The translations under genes and the position numbers were made by a program. The notes beneath the pieces were generated by a model. The model ran no database searches. It saw nothing but the letters and a program-made list of their open reading frames with translations, and had not been told where the DNA came from. Shown piece after piece: positions 55,325 through 64,000 of a stretch of DNA of 64,000 bases. This DNA is from CAWGYQ01 sp963817395 (GTDB lineage Bacteria > Acidobacteriota > Vicinamibacteria > Vicinamibacterales > CAVPJW01). The first letter of the stretch is position 1. The number at the start of each line of letters is the position of its first letter. The stretch spans positions 620,001 through 684,000 of the forward strand of contig CAWFOC010000003.1 of assembly GCA_963817395.1 (NCBI GenBank), given 5' to 3'.

Positions 55325-56662
55325 CTACTGAAGGGATTGCAGGAATCCGGCGATGAGATGATTGAAAGCCGGGTCGCGCTTTCTCATTTGCTCGACTTTC
55401 TTGATCGAATGGATCACCGTCGAATGATGCTTCCCGCCGAAGCTCCGACCTATTTCCGGAAGCGAGGCGCCGGTGAGCTGCTTGCACACATACATGGCCA
55501 CCTGACGCGGCATGGCCACCGACTTGGAGTTATTGCGCGACTTGAGCTCGGCGAGCTTCAACTGGTAGTACTCGCAGATGAACTTCTGGACACCGTCGAT
55601 CGTGATGGCCCGATCGTCGTGCGCCAGCACGTCGCGAAGAGATTCCTGCGTGAGTTCGAGAGTGATCTCCTGGCCGGTCAGCGAGGCATACGCGATGAGC
55701 CGGATGAGCGAGCCCTCCAGCTCGCGAACGTTCGACTTCACTTTTGCCGCGACATACATGGCCACGTCGTCGGGCAGCGGGACGGCCTCGGCCTCTGCCT
55801 TCTTCTTCAGAATCGCCACTTTCGTCTCGAGATCCGGCGGCTGAATATCGGCGATCAGGCCCCACTCGAAACGGGATCGCAGCCGTTCCTCGAGCGAGGG
55901 AATCTCATGGGGCGGGCAGTCGCTGCTGACGACAATCTGCTTGCGGGCGTCGAACAGTGAGTTGAACGTGTGAAAGAACTCGGTCTGCGTGCCTTCCTTG
56001 CCTGCCAGGAACTGAATGTCGTCCACCAGCAGCACATCGACGGTTCGATAGCGTTCGCGGAACTCCATCATTCGGTCGAACCGCACCGCATTGATCATCT
56101 CGTTCATGAACCGTTCGGTGGAGATGTAGGTGAGCTTCTGATCCGGGTCGTACTGCAGCACGTAATGTCCGATGGCGTGCATCAGGTGCGTCTTCCCGAG
56201 CCCCACACCGCCGTAGATGTAGAGCGGGTTGTACGCCCGAGCAGGCGCTTCCGCCACGGCGCGGCAGGCGGCATTGGCGAATTGATTCGACGGTCCGACG
56301 ATGAAGGTATCGAAGGTGTATCGGGGATTCAGCCCGTGCGGCTGTGGTGCGGCGACGGGCCAGCTGCCGTGATCGGGGTCTTGAGGCTCGCGTGGCAGGC
56401 TCTCTGGTGGACGTTCGTCGTGCCCGATCACGTAGCTGACGAGGGAGGAACTGCGACCGACCTCACTGAGCGCGTCCGAAATGACGCCCGAGTAGTGCCG
56501 GCTCAACCAGTCCTTGAACTGCGGCTCCGGAACCCTGACGGTGATGGTCTCGCCCGCGTCGGCCACGAAGCTCGTGGGCCTGAACCACTTGTAAAAGGTA
56601 TACGTGTTGACCTTGCCGCTGACGCGGGTGAGGATTTCTTCCCAGATGTTGCCAGGCGCCAT
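55325..56662 (-). CDS. dnaA: Chromosomal replication initiator DnaA
   Basis: 445 residues. Binds DnaA boxes and melts oriC. N-terminal domain I (WEEILTRVSGKVNTYTFYKW), a short linker, the AAA+ domain III (Walker A GGVGLGKTH, Walker B VDVLLVDDIQF, sensor region SSDCPPHEI), and DNA-binding domain IV with the signature GGKHHSTVIHSIKKVEQ. Typical length. ATG 56662 is 456 bp from rpmH across the presumed oriC. The first gene of the leftward dnaA-dnaN-gyrB-gyrA set. Confidence 0.97.
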   Translation of the reverse strand: MAPGNIWEEILTRVSGKVNTYTFYKWFRPTSFVADAGETITVRVPEPQFKDWLSRHYSGVISDALSEVGRSSSLVSYVIGHDERPPESLPREPQDPDHGSWPVAAPQPHGLNPRYTFDTFIVGPSNQFANAACRAVAEAPARAYNPLYIYGGVGLGKTHLMHAIGHYVLQYDPDQKLTYISTERFMNEMINAVRFDRMMEFRERYRTVDVLLVDDIQFLAGKEGTQTEFFHTFNSLFDARKQIVVSSDCPPHEIPSLEERLRSRFEWGLIADIQPPDLETKVAILKKKAEAEAVPLPDDVAMYVAAKVKSNVRELEGSLIRLIAYASLTGQEITLELTQESLRDVLAHDDRAITIDGVQKFICEYYQLKLAELKSRNNSKSVAMPRQVAMYVCKQLTGASLPEIGRSFGGKHHSTVIHSIKKVEQMRKRDPAFNHLIAGFLQSLQ

Positions 56663-56824
56663 AGGGTCGCCAAACCTTCGCCGTGCTTCGAGGGCCGTCC
56701 CTACGCGATCCTGCGTGTTCGCGCCCGCGGAAATGCTTTACTACCAGGCACTTTCGATACTTCGCCTGACGCTCGGGGCCATGATTTCGGGCTCTGCAAC
56801 GCCTGTTGATCTGGAACCTCGCGA

Positions 56825-56856
56825 ATTTCCACAGCTTTTTCCACAGTTGTGGAAAA
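56825..56856. promoter_or_regulatory. Cluster of DnaA boxes
   Basis: ATTTCCACA (56825-56833) followed by TTTTCCACA (56837-56845) and, inverted, TGTGGAAAA (56848-56856). The last two form a perfect palindrome TTTTCCACAGTTGTGGAAAA once the 2-base centre is counted. They fit the TTWTNCACA consensus; the first has one mismatch. Confidence 0.75.
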
Positions 56857-57016
56857 CTCTGGGAAGAGACCAAACTTTCGAGCCTTGTCTGGTTGTCGTG
56901 GGGTTCGAGAAAGGGGCGACTGTAACACAGTCGTCGGCCTGCTGCCAGTCGTCACGAAGAGGCCGAAATCACCCAAATTTTCGCCAGAAAATCACCAGCG
57001 ACGCTCGTCGTCCGTG

Positions 57017-57046
57017 TTGACACCCTTCAATCTGCGCGACTAATAT
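57017..57046 (+). promoter_or_regulatory. rpmH operon promoter candidate
   Basis: Perfect TTGACA (57017-57022), 18-bp spacer, TAATAT (57041-57046). A transcript would begin near 57053, about 65 bases before the rpmH ATG. Confidence 0.55.
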
Positions 57047-57118
57047 TGAGAGTTACCGCAATCTCACTGCAGGCGTGCGTGTTGTACCGGTCGCCGCCTT
57101 CGCGCGAGGGTTCCTTCG

Positions 57119-57262
57119 ATGAAACGGACGTTTCAACCCAACACGCGCCGCCGCCGGCGCACGCACGGCTTTCTCGTGCGGATGAAGACCAAAAACGGGC
57201 GCCTGGTGCTGAAGCGTCGCCGAGCCAAAGGACGCAAGCGTCTGACGGTGTCGTCCGAGTGA
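57119..57262 (+). CDS. rpmH: 50S ribosomal protein L34
   Basis: 47 residues. MKRTFQPNTRRRRRTHGFLV, then RMKTKNGRLVLKRRRAKGRK and RLTVSSE; the length and the MKRTFQP start and RAKGRKRL end are those of L34. Small basic protein of the large ribosomal subunit. A GAGGG lies upstream. Its stop overlaps the rnpA start as GTGA. First gene of the rightward operon at oriC. Confidence 0.97.
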   Translation: MKRTFQPNTRRRRRTHGFLVRMKTKNGRLVLKRRRAKGRKRLTVSSE

Positions 57263-57645
57263 ATCACGCCGGGAACCTCGGTCGGTCTCCCGCTGCGGGA
57301 GCGACCCTGGGTTCCCGGGAGCGAATCAAACGGCGAGCCGACTTTCGCAAGGTGTACGACCAGGGAACGCGGGCCAACGGGCGCCTGGTTACGCTCATCA
57401 TCCTGCCGAACGGTCTCCCCGTTGCGCGGCTGGGCATCGCCGCAAGTCGAAAGCTTGGCGGGGCGGTCGAGAGAAATCGCGCTAAACGATTGATTAGAGA
57501 GGTGTTCAGGCGCAATAGGCCCGCGCCTGGGCTCGATGTGGTCGTCGTCCCGCGTCGCGAACTGCTCGACGCATCGTGGCCCGTACTCGAGGCCGATTAT
57601 CTGGGCGCCTACAGTCGCCGCCGGGGATTTCGTGGTCCGCGCTGA
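57259..57645 (+). CDS. rnpA: Ribonuclease P protein component
   Basis: 128 residues from GTG 57259, overlapping rpmH by 4 bp (GTGA). Binds RNase P RNA and helps tRNA 5' maturation. Family features: LGSRERIKRRADFRKVYDQG and the RNR motif GGAVERNRAKRLIREVFRRN, then DVVVVPRRELLDASW. A 20-residue Gly/Ala-rich N-terminal extension precedes the usual start, as in several GC-rich phyla. The end overlaps yidD by 14 bp. Confidence 0.93.
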   Translation: MNHAGNLGRSPAAGATLGSRERIKRRADFRKVYDQGTRANGRLVTLIILPNGLPVARLGIAASRKLGGAVERNRAKRLIREVFRRNRPAPGLDVVVVPRRELLDASWPVLEADYLGAYSRRRGFRGPR

Positions 57646-57896
57646 AAATCCAAGCCTCGCCGCCCGCGTCGCCCTCATCGTGCTCAAAGGCTACAAAGTC
57701 CTTTTGTCACCGTTGTTTACAGGTTCCTGTCGCTTCGTGCCTTCCTGCGCCGACTACGCGGCCGAAGCCATCATCGTCCACGGAACTCTTCGTGGAACGC
57801 TTCACGCGGCCAGGCGCCTGGCGCGATGCCATCCGCTGTGCGAGGCAGGCTTTCGACCCTGTTCCTCCGGTTGACCGGCCGGCGGCGGAATCCTGA
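57632..57896 (+). CDS. yidD: Membrane protein insertion efficiency factor YidD, frame-broken
   Basis: About 87 residues from GTG 57632. Small cysteine-containing protein that helps YidC insert membrane proteins. Typical sequence: LIVLKGYKVLLSPLFTGSCR, FVPSCADYAAEAI and RRLARCHPL. The frame breaks near 57850; deleting one T of TTT gives EAGFDPVPPVDRPAAES, the expected end (GxDPVP), with a TGA at 57894 that overlaps the yidC ATG by one base. Without the fix it ends at 57874. Confidence 0.88.
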
Positions 57897-59642
57897 TGCC
57901 CATGGAACGGAGGGTGCTCGTCGCGGTCTTTCTGTCGTTTCTGGTGCTCTACGGCTACCAGGCGTTCTTCGTCCCGCAGGAGCCCCCACCTTCGACGACG
58001 GCCGCTCCTCAATCGCAACCGGTCACGTTGCCAGCCGAGACTCAATCCGTGACGGAATCGGGATCGGCGCCGCCGTCTCCCGGGACCCTGGAGCAGGCGT
58101 CCGCTGCTCCGGTGTCGGACGCCCCTCTCGTGGCCGAGGCGGACGAGCGCGACATCCGTGTGGAGAGCGACCTCGTCACCGCCGTGTTCACGAATCGGGG
58201 CGCCGTTCTCAAGAGTTGGCGGCTCAAGCGCTATCTGGACGACGCCAAGCCAACCGCTCGAGCTCGTTCCGGCGCAGGTGACCCCGAATCAGGAGCGGCC
58301 TTTCACTCTCGGCCTGGGGGATCCCGCGCTCGACGCGCGCCTCGGGCAGGCGCTCTTTCGCGCGGACACCAGCGAAGCATCGCGCGACGCGACCGCAGCC
58401 CCGGTGACCCTGACGTTCGAGTTTCACGAGCAGGCCGGCCTGCGCGTGCGGAAGGCGTTCAGCATCAGCCCCGCGTCGTATGTCGTGACAGTGGAGGTGT
58501 CCGTCGAGCAGGACGGTCAGAGCCTGATCCCGGCGCTCAGGTGGGGTCCGGCGCTCGGAGACGTCACGGGCGAAGTGAATCAATATCTGCAACGCCCCGA
58601 GGGCATCCTGTTCCGCGACGGCGCGGTCGAGCGGATCGCGGCATCGAGCGTCAGTGAGCAACCCACTCATGACGCGGTGTTCCGTTTTGCGGGTGTGGAC
58701 GATCACTATTTCCTGTCTGCGGCGCTCGATCCGGGGCCTGCCCGCGTGGAGTATGCGGTCCACACGCTCCCCCATCGTCAGACGGCGGCACCGTTGGAGT
58801 TCGTGTCCTACGCCGTCCGCTCACAGCAGCCGCCGCTGCCGGCGCGCTTCTTCGTCGGGCCGAAGGATTTCGACGTGCTGGCCGCGATCGATCGCGATCT
58901 CGTCCGCGTCATCAACTTCGGATGGTTTTCCTGGATCGTTGTCCCGCTGCTGCGCTCGCTCAAGTGGATCAACGGCTATGTGGGCAACTACGGGTGGGCC
59001 ATCATCATCCTGACGATCCTGATCAATGCCGCGATGTTCCCGCTCCGGCACAAGAGCGTCGTGTCGATGAGACGCATGCAGGAGCTGCAGCCCGAGATGA
59101 AGGCGATCCAGGATCGCTACGGCAATTTGAAGGCGACGGATCCGGCCCGGCAGAAAATGAATGTCGAGCTGATGAACCTCTACCGCGAGCGCGGCGTCAA
59201 TCCGGCGAGCGGCTGCATTCCCATGCTGCTCACGATGCCGGTGCTCTTTGCGTTCTACTCGCTGCTCTCGGTGGCCATCGAGATTCGCGGTGCGCCATTC
59301 TTCGGCTGGATCAGAGATCTGTCTGTCTACGATCCGATGTATGTGACACCCATCCTGATGGGCATCACGATGGTGGTCCAGCAGCGGATGACGCCATCCA
59401 CCGCCGATCCTGTGCAGCAGAAGATGCTGATGGCGATGCCCGTCGTCTTCACGTTCATGTTTCTTTGGGCGCCCAGCGGACTGGTGTTGTACTGGTTGAT
59501 CAGCAACGTGTGGGCGATCGGCCAGCAGCATTTCACCAACCGCCTGATCGGCCCGCCGGTCATTCGGACGGTCCGGCCGGCGGCCGAGCGGCGCGTGAAA
59601 CGGGTGGGTACCGGCAAGACCGAGGGAGCCAAGGATGTCTGA
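57896..59642 (+). CDS. yidC: Membrane protein insertase YidC (Oxa1), Gram-negative type, frame-broken
   Basis: About 581 residues from ATG 57896. N-terminal helix (RVLVAVFLSFLVLYGYQAFF), a large periplasmic beta-super-sandwich domain, then five conserved helices (YVGNYGWAIIILTILINAAM; GCIPMLLTMPVLFAFYSLLS; PMYVTPILMGITMVVQQRMT). The periplasmic domain shows a Gram-negative envelope. Frame breaks near 58250; removing one A from CCAACCG gives DDAKPPLELVPAQ, as expected. Inserts membrane proteins alone or with SecYEG. Ends 8 bp inside khpB. Confidence 0.93.
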
Positions 59643-60087
59643 GCCGACGCGCGAGATCACGGCATTCCTCGAGCGCGCGACAGGTGCGCTGGGCATGTCG
59701 CTCAAGGCGACCGTTGAGCCGTTGCCCGATGGCTGGCGGATCAATCTGGACGGAGAAGGCGGCGAAGCGCTGCTCAAACGGCGCGGCGAAGCGCTGACGG
59801 CGCTGCAGCACCTCGTGGAGGCAGCTTATCGGCGGCAGCTCGGCGACAAACGGCTGCACCTCGACTGCTTGGGTTTTCGCAAGGACAAGGACATGGAGCT
59901 CAGGCAGATGGCGCGCTATCTCGCCGGGCGCGCCAAGGAAACCGGAGCCGATCAGCAAATCGGTCCACTCAACCCGTACGACCGGCGCATCGTCCATCTG
60001 GAAATCGCCGAAGATCCGGGCGTTACGTCGGAAAGCATCGGCGACGCGCACATGAAGACCGTCATCATCTCGGCTCGCAGGTCCTGA
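59635..60087 (+). CDS. khpB: RNA-binding protein KhpB/Jag (KH-R3H)
   Basis: 150 residues from ATG 59635, overlapping yidC by 8 bp. KH-like domain (LKRRGEALTALQHLVEAAYR) followed by an R3H domain (ARYLAGRAKETGADQQIGPL, NPYDRRIVHLEIAEDPGVTS) with the Arg-x3-His-like core DRRIVH. In Gram-positives the homologue (Jag) works with KhpA in RNA binding and cell elongation. The separate N-terminal Jag-N domain seen in Firmicutes is absent. Standard place between yidC and mnmE. Confidence 0.88.
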   Translation: MSEPTREITAFLERATGALGMSLKATVEPLPDGWRINLDGEGGEALLKRRGEALTALQHLVEAAYRRQLGDKRLHLDCLGFRKDKDMELRQMARYLAGRAKETGADQQIGPLNPYDRRIVHLEIAEDPGVTSESIGDAHMKTVIISARRS

Positions 60088-60115
60088 ATCCCGCGGGCTT
60101 TCCGCGCTCGCCGGC

Positions 60116-61486
60116 ATGTTCTCGCGCGACGACACCATAGCCGCGATTGCCACGCCGCCTGGTCCGGGCGGCCTCGGCGTCATTCGCATCAGCGGCCCGG
60201 ACGCATGCGCCATCGCTGCTCACTTGCTCCCTCGCGGGTTTGAGTTCCGCCCCCGCCTGGCCACCCTGACGCATATCGTCGATCCCGCGACGGGACGCCG
60301 GATCGACCAGGCGGTGGTGACCTACTTCAAGGCTCCTGCTTCGTTCACGGGCGAGCAGGTCGTGGAGCTGTCGGCGCATGGCAGCCCGGTGGTCCTGCGC
60401 GAGATCCTGCGCGCGGCGATGTCCGGCGGCGCGAGGCTCGCAGAGCCCGGCGAATTCACGCTGCGCGCCTATCTCAACGGCCGCATCGATCTCGTGCAGG
60501 CCGAGGCCATCGCCGATCTCATTGACGCGGTCACGCCGCTTCAGGCGCGAGCGGCCTTCGATCAACTCGACGGCACCTTGACGACGGCGATCGGGGAGAT
60601 CGACGGCGGGTTGTTCGATCTCGTCGCGCGTCTCGAAGCCTCGATCGATTTTCCCGACGCCGACTACCGCTTCGTCGACCCTCCGCAGGCCCACAGGGAG
60701 CTCGCGGAGATCGACACGCGGATCGCGGCCTTGCTGTGCGCGGCGAAAGGCGGCCGCCTGGTGCGCGATGGCCTGACGATTGCCATCGCCGGTCGGCCCA
60801 ACGTTGGCAAATCGAGTCTGTTCAACCACCTCGTCGGCGCCTCCCGCGCCATCGTCGCCGCCACGCCGGGAACGACACGCGATTTGGTGACCGAGCGCGT
60901 CGACGTCGAGGGGCTCTCGGTCACGCTGGTCGACACGGCAGGTCTTCATCCATCGGCCGACGAGGTCGAGAGAGAAGGCATCGAACGGGCACGCGGTGCT
61001 CATCGCGTGGCCGATCTGGTGATGGTGGTGCTCGACCGATCACGCGATCTCGGCGATGACGACTTCGAGCTGATCACGGCGACCGCATCGCGCCCGTCGG
61101 TTCTCGTCGTGAACAAGATCGATCTCGAGAGCGCCTGGAGTCTCGATCGCGTGCAGGACGGTCGCGCTGTTGTGCCGATCTCGCTTCGCACGGGCGAAGG
61201 TGTGAGCGCGCTCGGCCGCGCCATCGTTGCCGCAGCAGGGGCGACTCTCATCCTGCGGGATGTGCCGGCGGTGACGAATGTGCGCCACGTGGCGCTGCTC
61301 GAACAGGCACGCGTCTCGATCGGGCGGGCGATCAACGGCCTGGTTGAAAGCGACAACAGACTGCCGGAGGAATTCGTGCTGGCCGATCTGCAGGACGCGC
61401 GCAGCGCGCTCGAGGACATGACCGGACGCCGAACGCCCGACGATCTGCTGAAGCACGTCTTCGAGCGTTTCTGCATCGGCAAGTAG
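60116..61486 (+). CDS. mnmE: tRNA modification GTPase MnmE
   Basis: 456 residues from ATG 60116. With MnmG it places the aminomethyl or carboxymethylaminomethyl group on U34 of some tRNAs. N-terminal folate-binding domain (DTIAAIATPPGPGGLGVIRI; PGEFTLRAYLNGRIDL), a helical domain and an inserted G domain: G1 GRPNVGKSS, G2 TPGTTRD, G3 DTAGLH, G4 NKID. The C-terminal catalytic Cys is in FCIGK. Intact. mnmG begins 28 bp downstream. Confidence 0.96.
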   Translation: MFSRDDTIAAIATPPGPGGLGVIRISGPDACAIAAHLLPRGFEFRPRLATLTHIVDPATGRRIDQAVVTYFKAPASFTGEQVVELSAHGSPVVLREILRAAMSGGARLAEPGEFTLRAYLNGRIDLVQAEAIADLIDAVTPLQARAAFDQLDGTLTTAIGEIDGGLFDLVARLEASIDFPDADYRFVDPPQAHRELAEIDTRIAALLCAAKGGRLVRDGLTIAIAGRPNVGKSSLFNHLVGASRAIVAATPGTTRDLVTERVDVEGLSVTLVDTAGLHPSADEVEREGIERARGAHRVADLVMVVLDRSRDLGDDDFELITATASRPSVLVVNKIDLESAWSLDRVQDGRAVVPISLRTGEGVSALGRAIVAAAGATLILRDVPAVTNVRHVALLEQARVSIGRAINGLVESDNRLPEEFVLADLQDARSALEDMTGRRTPDDLLKHVFERFCIGK

Positions 61487-61514
61487 CGCGACGGGCTCGA
61501 CGTCCAAGGAATCC

Positions 61515-63399
61515 ATGGCACGCGACTTCGATGTGATCGTGGTGGGAGCCGGGCACGCAGGCTGCGAGGCTGCATTCGCCGCCGCGCGGCTCGGATGCCG
61601 GGTAGGGTGTGTGCACGCTCACGACGTCGACCGTGGCCCACATGCCGTGCAACCCGGCAATCGGTGGAACCGCGAAGGGCCATCTCGTTCGCGAGATCGA
61701 CGCGCTGGGTGGCCTGATGGGTCGTGCCATCGACGCCACGGCTATCCAATTTCGGCTGCTGAATCGCTCGCGCGGCCCGGCTGTCTGGTCGCCGCGGGCG
61801 CAAGCCGACAAGGTGCGTTACGGCCGCTGGATGAAGACGGCGCTCGATGACGAGTCCAGGATCTCCTGGCTTATCGGAGCCGCGGGTCAGCTCCACGTAC
61901 GACGATGGCCACGTGCTGGGGACTGACGCTCGAGGACGGCGAGCTCATCACGTCCAAGGCCGTGATCGTCACGACGGGAACCTTCCTGAACGGATTGGTC
62001 CACGTCGGTCCGGAACAAACCCCCGCCGGACGCGCCGGCGAACCTCCCGCCCGCATGCTGGCGGAGTCGCTCAAGTCACTTGGTTTCGCCTGGGGGCGCC
62101 TCAAGACCGGCACTCCGCCACGTCTTCGCCGCGACAGCATCGACTTCGATCGCCACGTGGCCTCGGGCGCGTTTCGCGAGGAGCGAGGTGACGCCGAGCC
62201 GGTGCCGTTTTCGTACACGAGCGACGCACGCGAGCTGCGTGTAATAGAACAACATCTTTGTTATCAACTATTTACAACCACACAAACACATCAAATCGTC
62301 CGGGCGTACATCGCCCACTCTCCCCTGTTCAACGGCCAGATCCGCGGCATCGGACCGAGATACTGTCCGTCGCTCGAAGACAAGGTGATGCGTTTTCCGG
62401 CTCGCGATCGGCACCATGTCTATCTCGAGCCCGAAGGAGAAGAGGCGCAGGAAATCTACGTGAACGGCTTGTCTATGAGCCTGCCGCGGGATGTTCAGCG
62501 GGAGATCGTGCAATCGCTGCCAGGATTGGAGGATGCCGACGTTCTGCGATACGCGTATGCCGTCGAGTACGATTTCATCCAACCCATCGAGCTGAAGAGA
62601 ACTCTGGAGTCCAAACGCGTGAAGCGGGTTGTATCTTGCCGGCCAGATCAACGGCACGTCAGGCTATGAAGAGGCGGCGGCGCAGGGTCTGATGGCGGGA
62701 ATCAATGCGGCGCGCGGGGTCTTCGGAGACGAGCCAGTCGTCCTCGGCCGCGCCGACGCTTACATCGGCGTTCTCATCGACGATTTGACGACGACCGGAT
62801 GTCTCGAGCCGTACCGGATGTTCACATCGCGAGCCGAATATCGCTTGCTGCTTCGTATCGATAACGCCGATCTTCGCCTGACCCCGCTGGGCCGAGCCAT
62901 TGGGCTCGTCGATGACGCCCGCTGGGTTCGATTCAGCGCGCGCCGAAATCGTTACGAGGCCAATCTCGATTGCCTGCGGGTCGCGGAGGTCGCCGTGCCG
63001 GACGGCGCTCGACAGTCGGCGGCGGTGCTTCTTAAGCGTCCGGACGTCGGTTTGCGAGAGCTCGTGGAGTCGGGTTCCCTCTCGCTCGATCTCTCCCATC
63101 GGGATCGCGACCTCGATCTTGCAAGTGTCGAGACCGCCGTGAAGTACGAGGGATATCTGGTCCGACAGCAGAAACAGGTGGATCGCGCCCGACGTGACGA
63201 GGCACGGGCGATTCCGGCGGGATTCGAGTATGCTGGCGTTCCTGGTCTGTCTCGCGAAAGCGTTCACCGGCTGAGCGAAACCCGCCCGGAGACACTGGGT
63301 CAGGCCTCGCGGGTTCCCGGTATCACTGCGGCGGCTGTCGCCGCCGTCGCCGCGGTTCTCGATCGTCGTCCGACTTCGTTCTCTTCAGTCGAATGTTGA
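61515..63399 (+). CDS. mnmG: tRNA U34 carboxymethylaminomethyl modification enzyme MnmG (GidA), frame-broken
   Basis: Start ATG 61515. FAD-binding MARDFDVIVVGAGHAGCEAA, then CNPAIGGTAKGHLVREIDAL, the reduced-flavin region TTGTFLNG, RLKTGTPPRL, GPRYCPSLEDKV, SLPRDVQREIVQSLPGLEDA, LAGQINGTSGYEEAAAQGLM and the MnmE-binding C-terminal domain. Four frame breaks, near 61605, 61890, 61919 and 62633, are each restored by deleting one base (G, C, A and G). The sequence then matches the family throughout, about 626 residues. An AT-rich patch at 62236-62300 lies in a conserved part. Confidence 0.93.
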
Positions 63400-64000
63400 C
63401 GACCCGCGAGCTTCAGCAACGGCTCAGGAAGCGGCTTCGTCGGGCGACGATAGTCGTCTCGTCCGAAACGCTCCAGGCGCTGGAAACCTACTATCGCCTG
63501 CTCAGCCGCTGGAACCAGCGGATCAACCTGACTGCCCTCCCGTTGGATAACGCTCCGGACAGCACGCTGGACCGGCTGATCGTCGAACCGCTCCTGGCGG
63601 CTCGGGTGCTTCCCTCATCGACGGCATTCGTCATCGATGTCGGGTCAGGCGGAGGCTCGCCCGCCATCCCGCTGCGCCTCGCCGTGCCGGGTCTTTCGAT
63701 GGTCATGATTGAGTCCAAGACGCGGAAGGCGGTCTTCCTGCGGGAGGTCGTCCGTGAGCTTGGCCTCGACCGCACGGTGGTCGAGGCCGCTCGTGCCGAG
63801 CAGCTGCTGTCGCGCCCGGAGCTGAACGAGGCCGCGGATGTCATCACGTTGCGGGCGGTCAGGGTGGAGACCCGGCTGTTCAAGACACTGCAGGCGTTTT
63901 TGAAGCCCGGGGGTCAGGTGTTCCTGTTTCGGAGTGATAATGGTCCAGCGGAGTCCGTTGTCGGTGCCGCCGCCATTGACCTGGAGCCGATCGGTGCCTC
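63393..64000 (+). CDS. rsmG: 16S rRNA (guanine527-N7)-methyltransferase, partial
   Basis: Starts at ATG 63393, overlapping mnmG by 7 bp, and runs off the right edge after about 202 residues. Methylates G527 of 16S rRNA with SAM; the loss of the enzyme gives low-level streptomycin resistance. Motifs: YYRLLSRWNQRINLTALPLD, the SAM loop VIDVGSGGGSPAIPL (family: DxGSGAGFPGIPL), MIESKTRKAVFLREVVREL, and ITLRAV. About 15-30 C-terminal residues are missing from the window. Confidence 0.94.
   Translation, partial: MLTTRELQQRLRKRLRRATIVVSSETLQALETYYRLLSRWNQRINLTALPLDNAPDSTLDRLIVEPLLAARVLPSSTAFVIDVGSGGGSPAIPLRLAVPGLSMVMIESKTRKAVFLREVVRELGLDRTVVEAARAEQLLSRPELNEAADVITLRAVRVETRLFKTLQAFLKPGGQVFLFRSDNGPAESVVGAAAIDLEPIGA

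Larger units (their letters stand above)
56663..57118. other. Candidate replication origin (oriC), dnaA-rpmH intergenic region
   Basis: 456 bp with no gene, between divergent dnaA and rpmH, the classic oriC place. It contains DnaA boxes at 56825-56856, a 7-bp inverted repeat CGACTGT-AAC-ACAGTCG (56917-56933), an AT-richer stretch (56965-57000) that could be the unwinding element, and the rpmH promoter. No other feature seen. Confidence 0.7.

Noticed and set aside
56600..56873. A separate open frame upstream of dnaA on the minus strand
   Set aside because: It overlaps DnaA in another frame, and its N-terminal part covers the DnaA boxes; no family features.
1..64000. CRISPR arrays, insertion sequences, prophage, toxin-antitoxin genes
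   Set aside because: No regularly spaced direct repeats with unique spacers, no transposase, integrase or terminal inverted repeats were found.

Overview
The window is GC-rich, roughly two thirds G+C by eye, with dense coding on both strands. It looks like a chromosomal segment of a Gram-negative environmental bacterium. The best guess is Acidobacteriota, possibly a Vicinamibacteria-type lineage. This is inferred from the mix of beta-propeller hybrid kinases, DUF885 and M1 peptidases, CHRD and cyclase-family exported proteins, and a Gram-negative YidC. No rRNA gene, CRISPR array, phage or insertion sequence was seen.

Layout. 1-9.8 kb: a glycosyltransferase running off the left edge, then signalling genes (lone receiver, PAS kinase, propeller hybrid kinase, CheY-like receiver, GAF-PP2C phosphatase). 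10-13.3 kb: a GT4 glycosyltransferase and a large membrane protein. 13.4-21.8 kb: M1 peptidase, 3-methyladenine glycosylase, PQQ-type sugar dehydrogenase, small exported proteins, and a Tat-signal ThDP enzyme translationally coupled to a cytochrome c. 22-27.9 kb: a metal ABC importer (binding protein and permease, no ATPase) with an outer-membrane barrel, a Cys/His-rich exported protein, a LysR regulator and a divergent intradiol-dioxygenase-like lipoprotein. 28-35 kb: GT39-like membrane glycosyltransferases, a compositionally foreign EamA transporter and a secreted protein. 35-48 kb: cyclase, tRNA-Ser, serS, galU, FmdB-like protein, DUF885 peptidase, rsmI, TPR protein, glmU, glmS, pcrA. 48-64 kb: the replication-origin region.

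Origin region. dnaA, dnaN, gyrB, gyrA and a lipoprotein gene run leftward. rpmH, rnpA, yidD, yidC, khpB, mnmE, mnmG and rsmG run rightward with overlapping starts and stops. Between dnaA and rpmH lies a 456 bp gap with an inverted pair of DnaA boxes, a good oriC candidate. recF is absent between dnaN and gyrB.

Sequence quality. More than 20 frame breaks interrupt otherwise conserved proteins, including serS, glmS, yidC and mnmG, which are normally needed intact. Almost all are repaired by deleting one base, so they look like insertion-biased consensus errors rather than pseudogenes. Such genes are annotated here as single CDS spans with the breaks noted. gyrA, gyrB, dnaA, dnaN, pcrA, mnmE and the propeller kinase read through intact.
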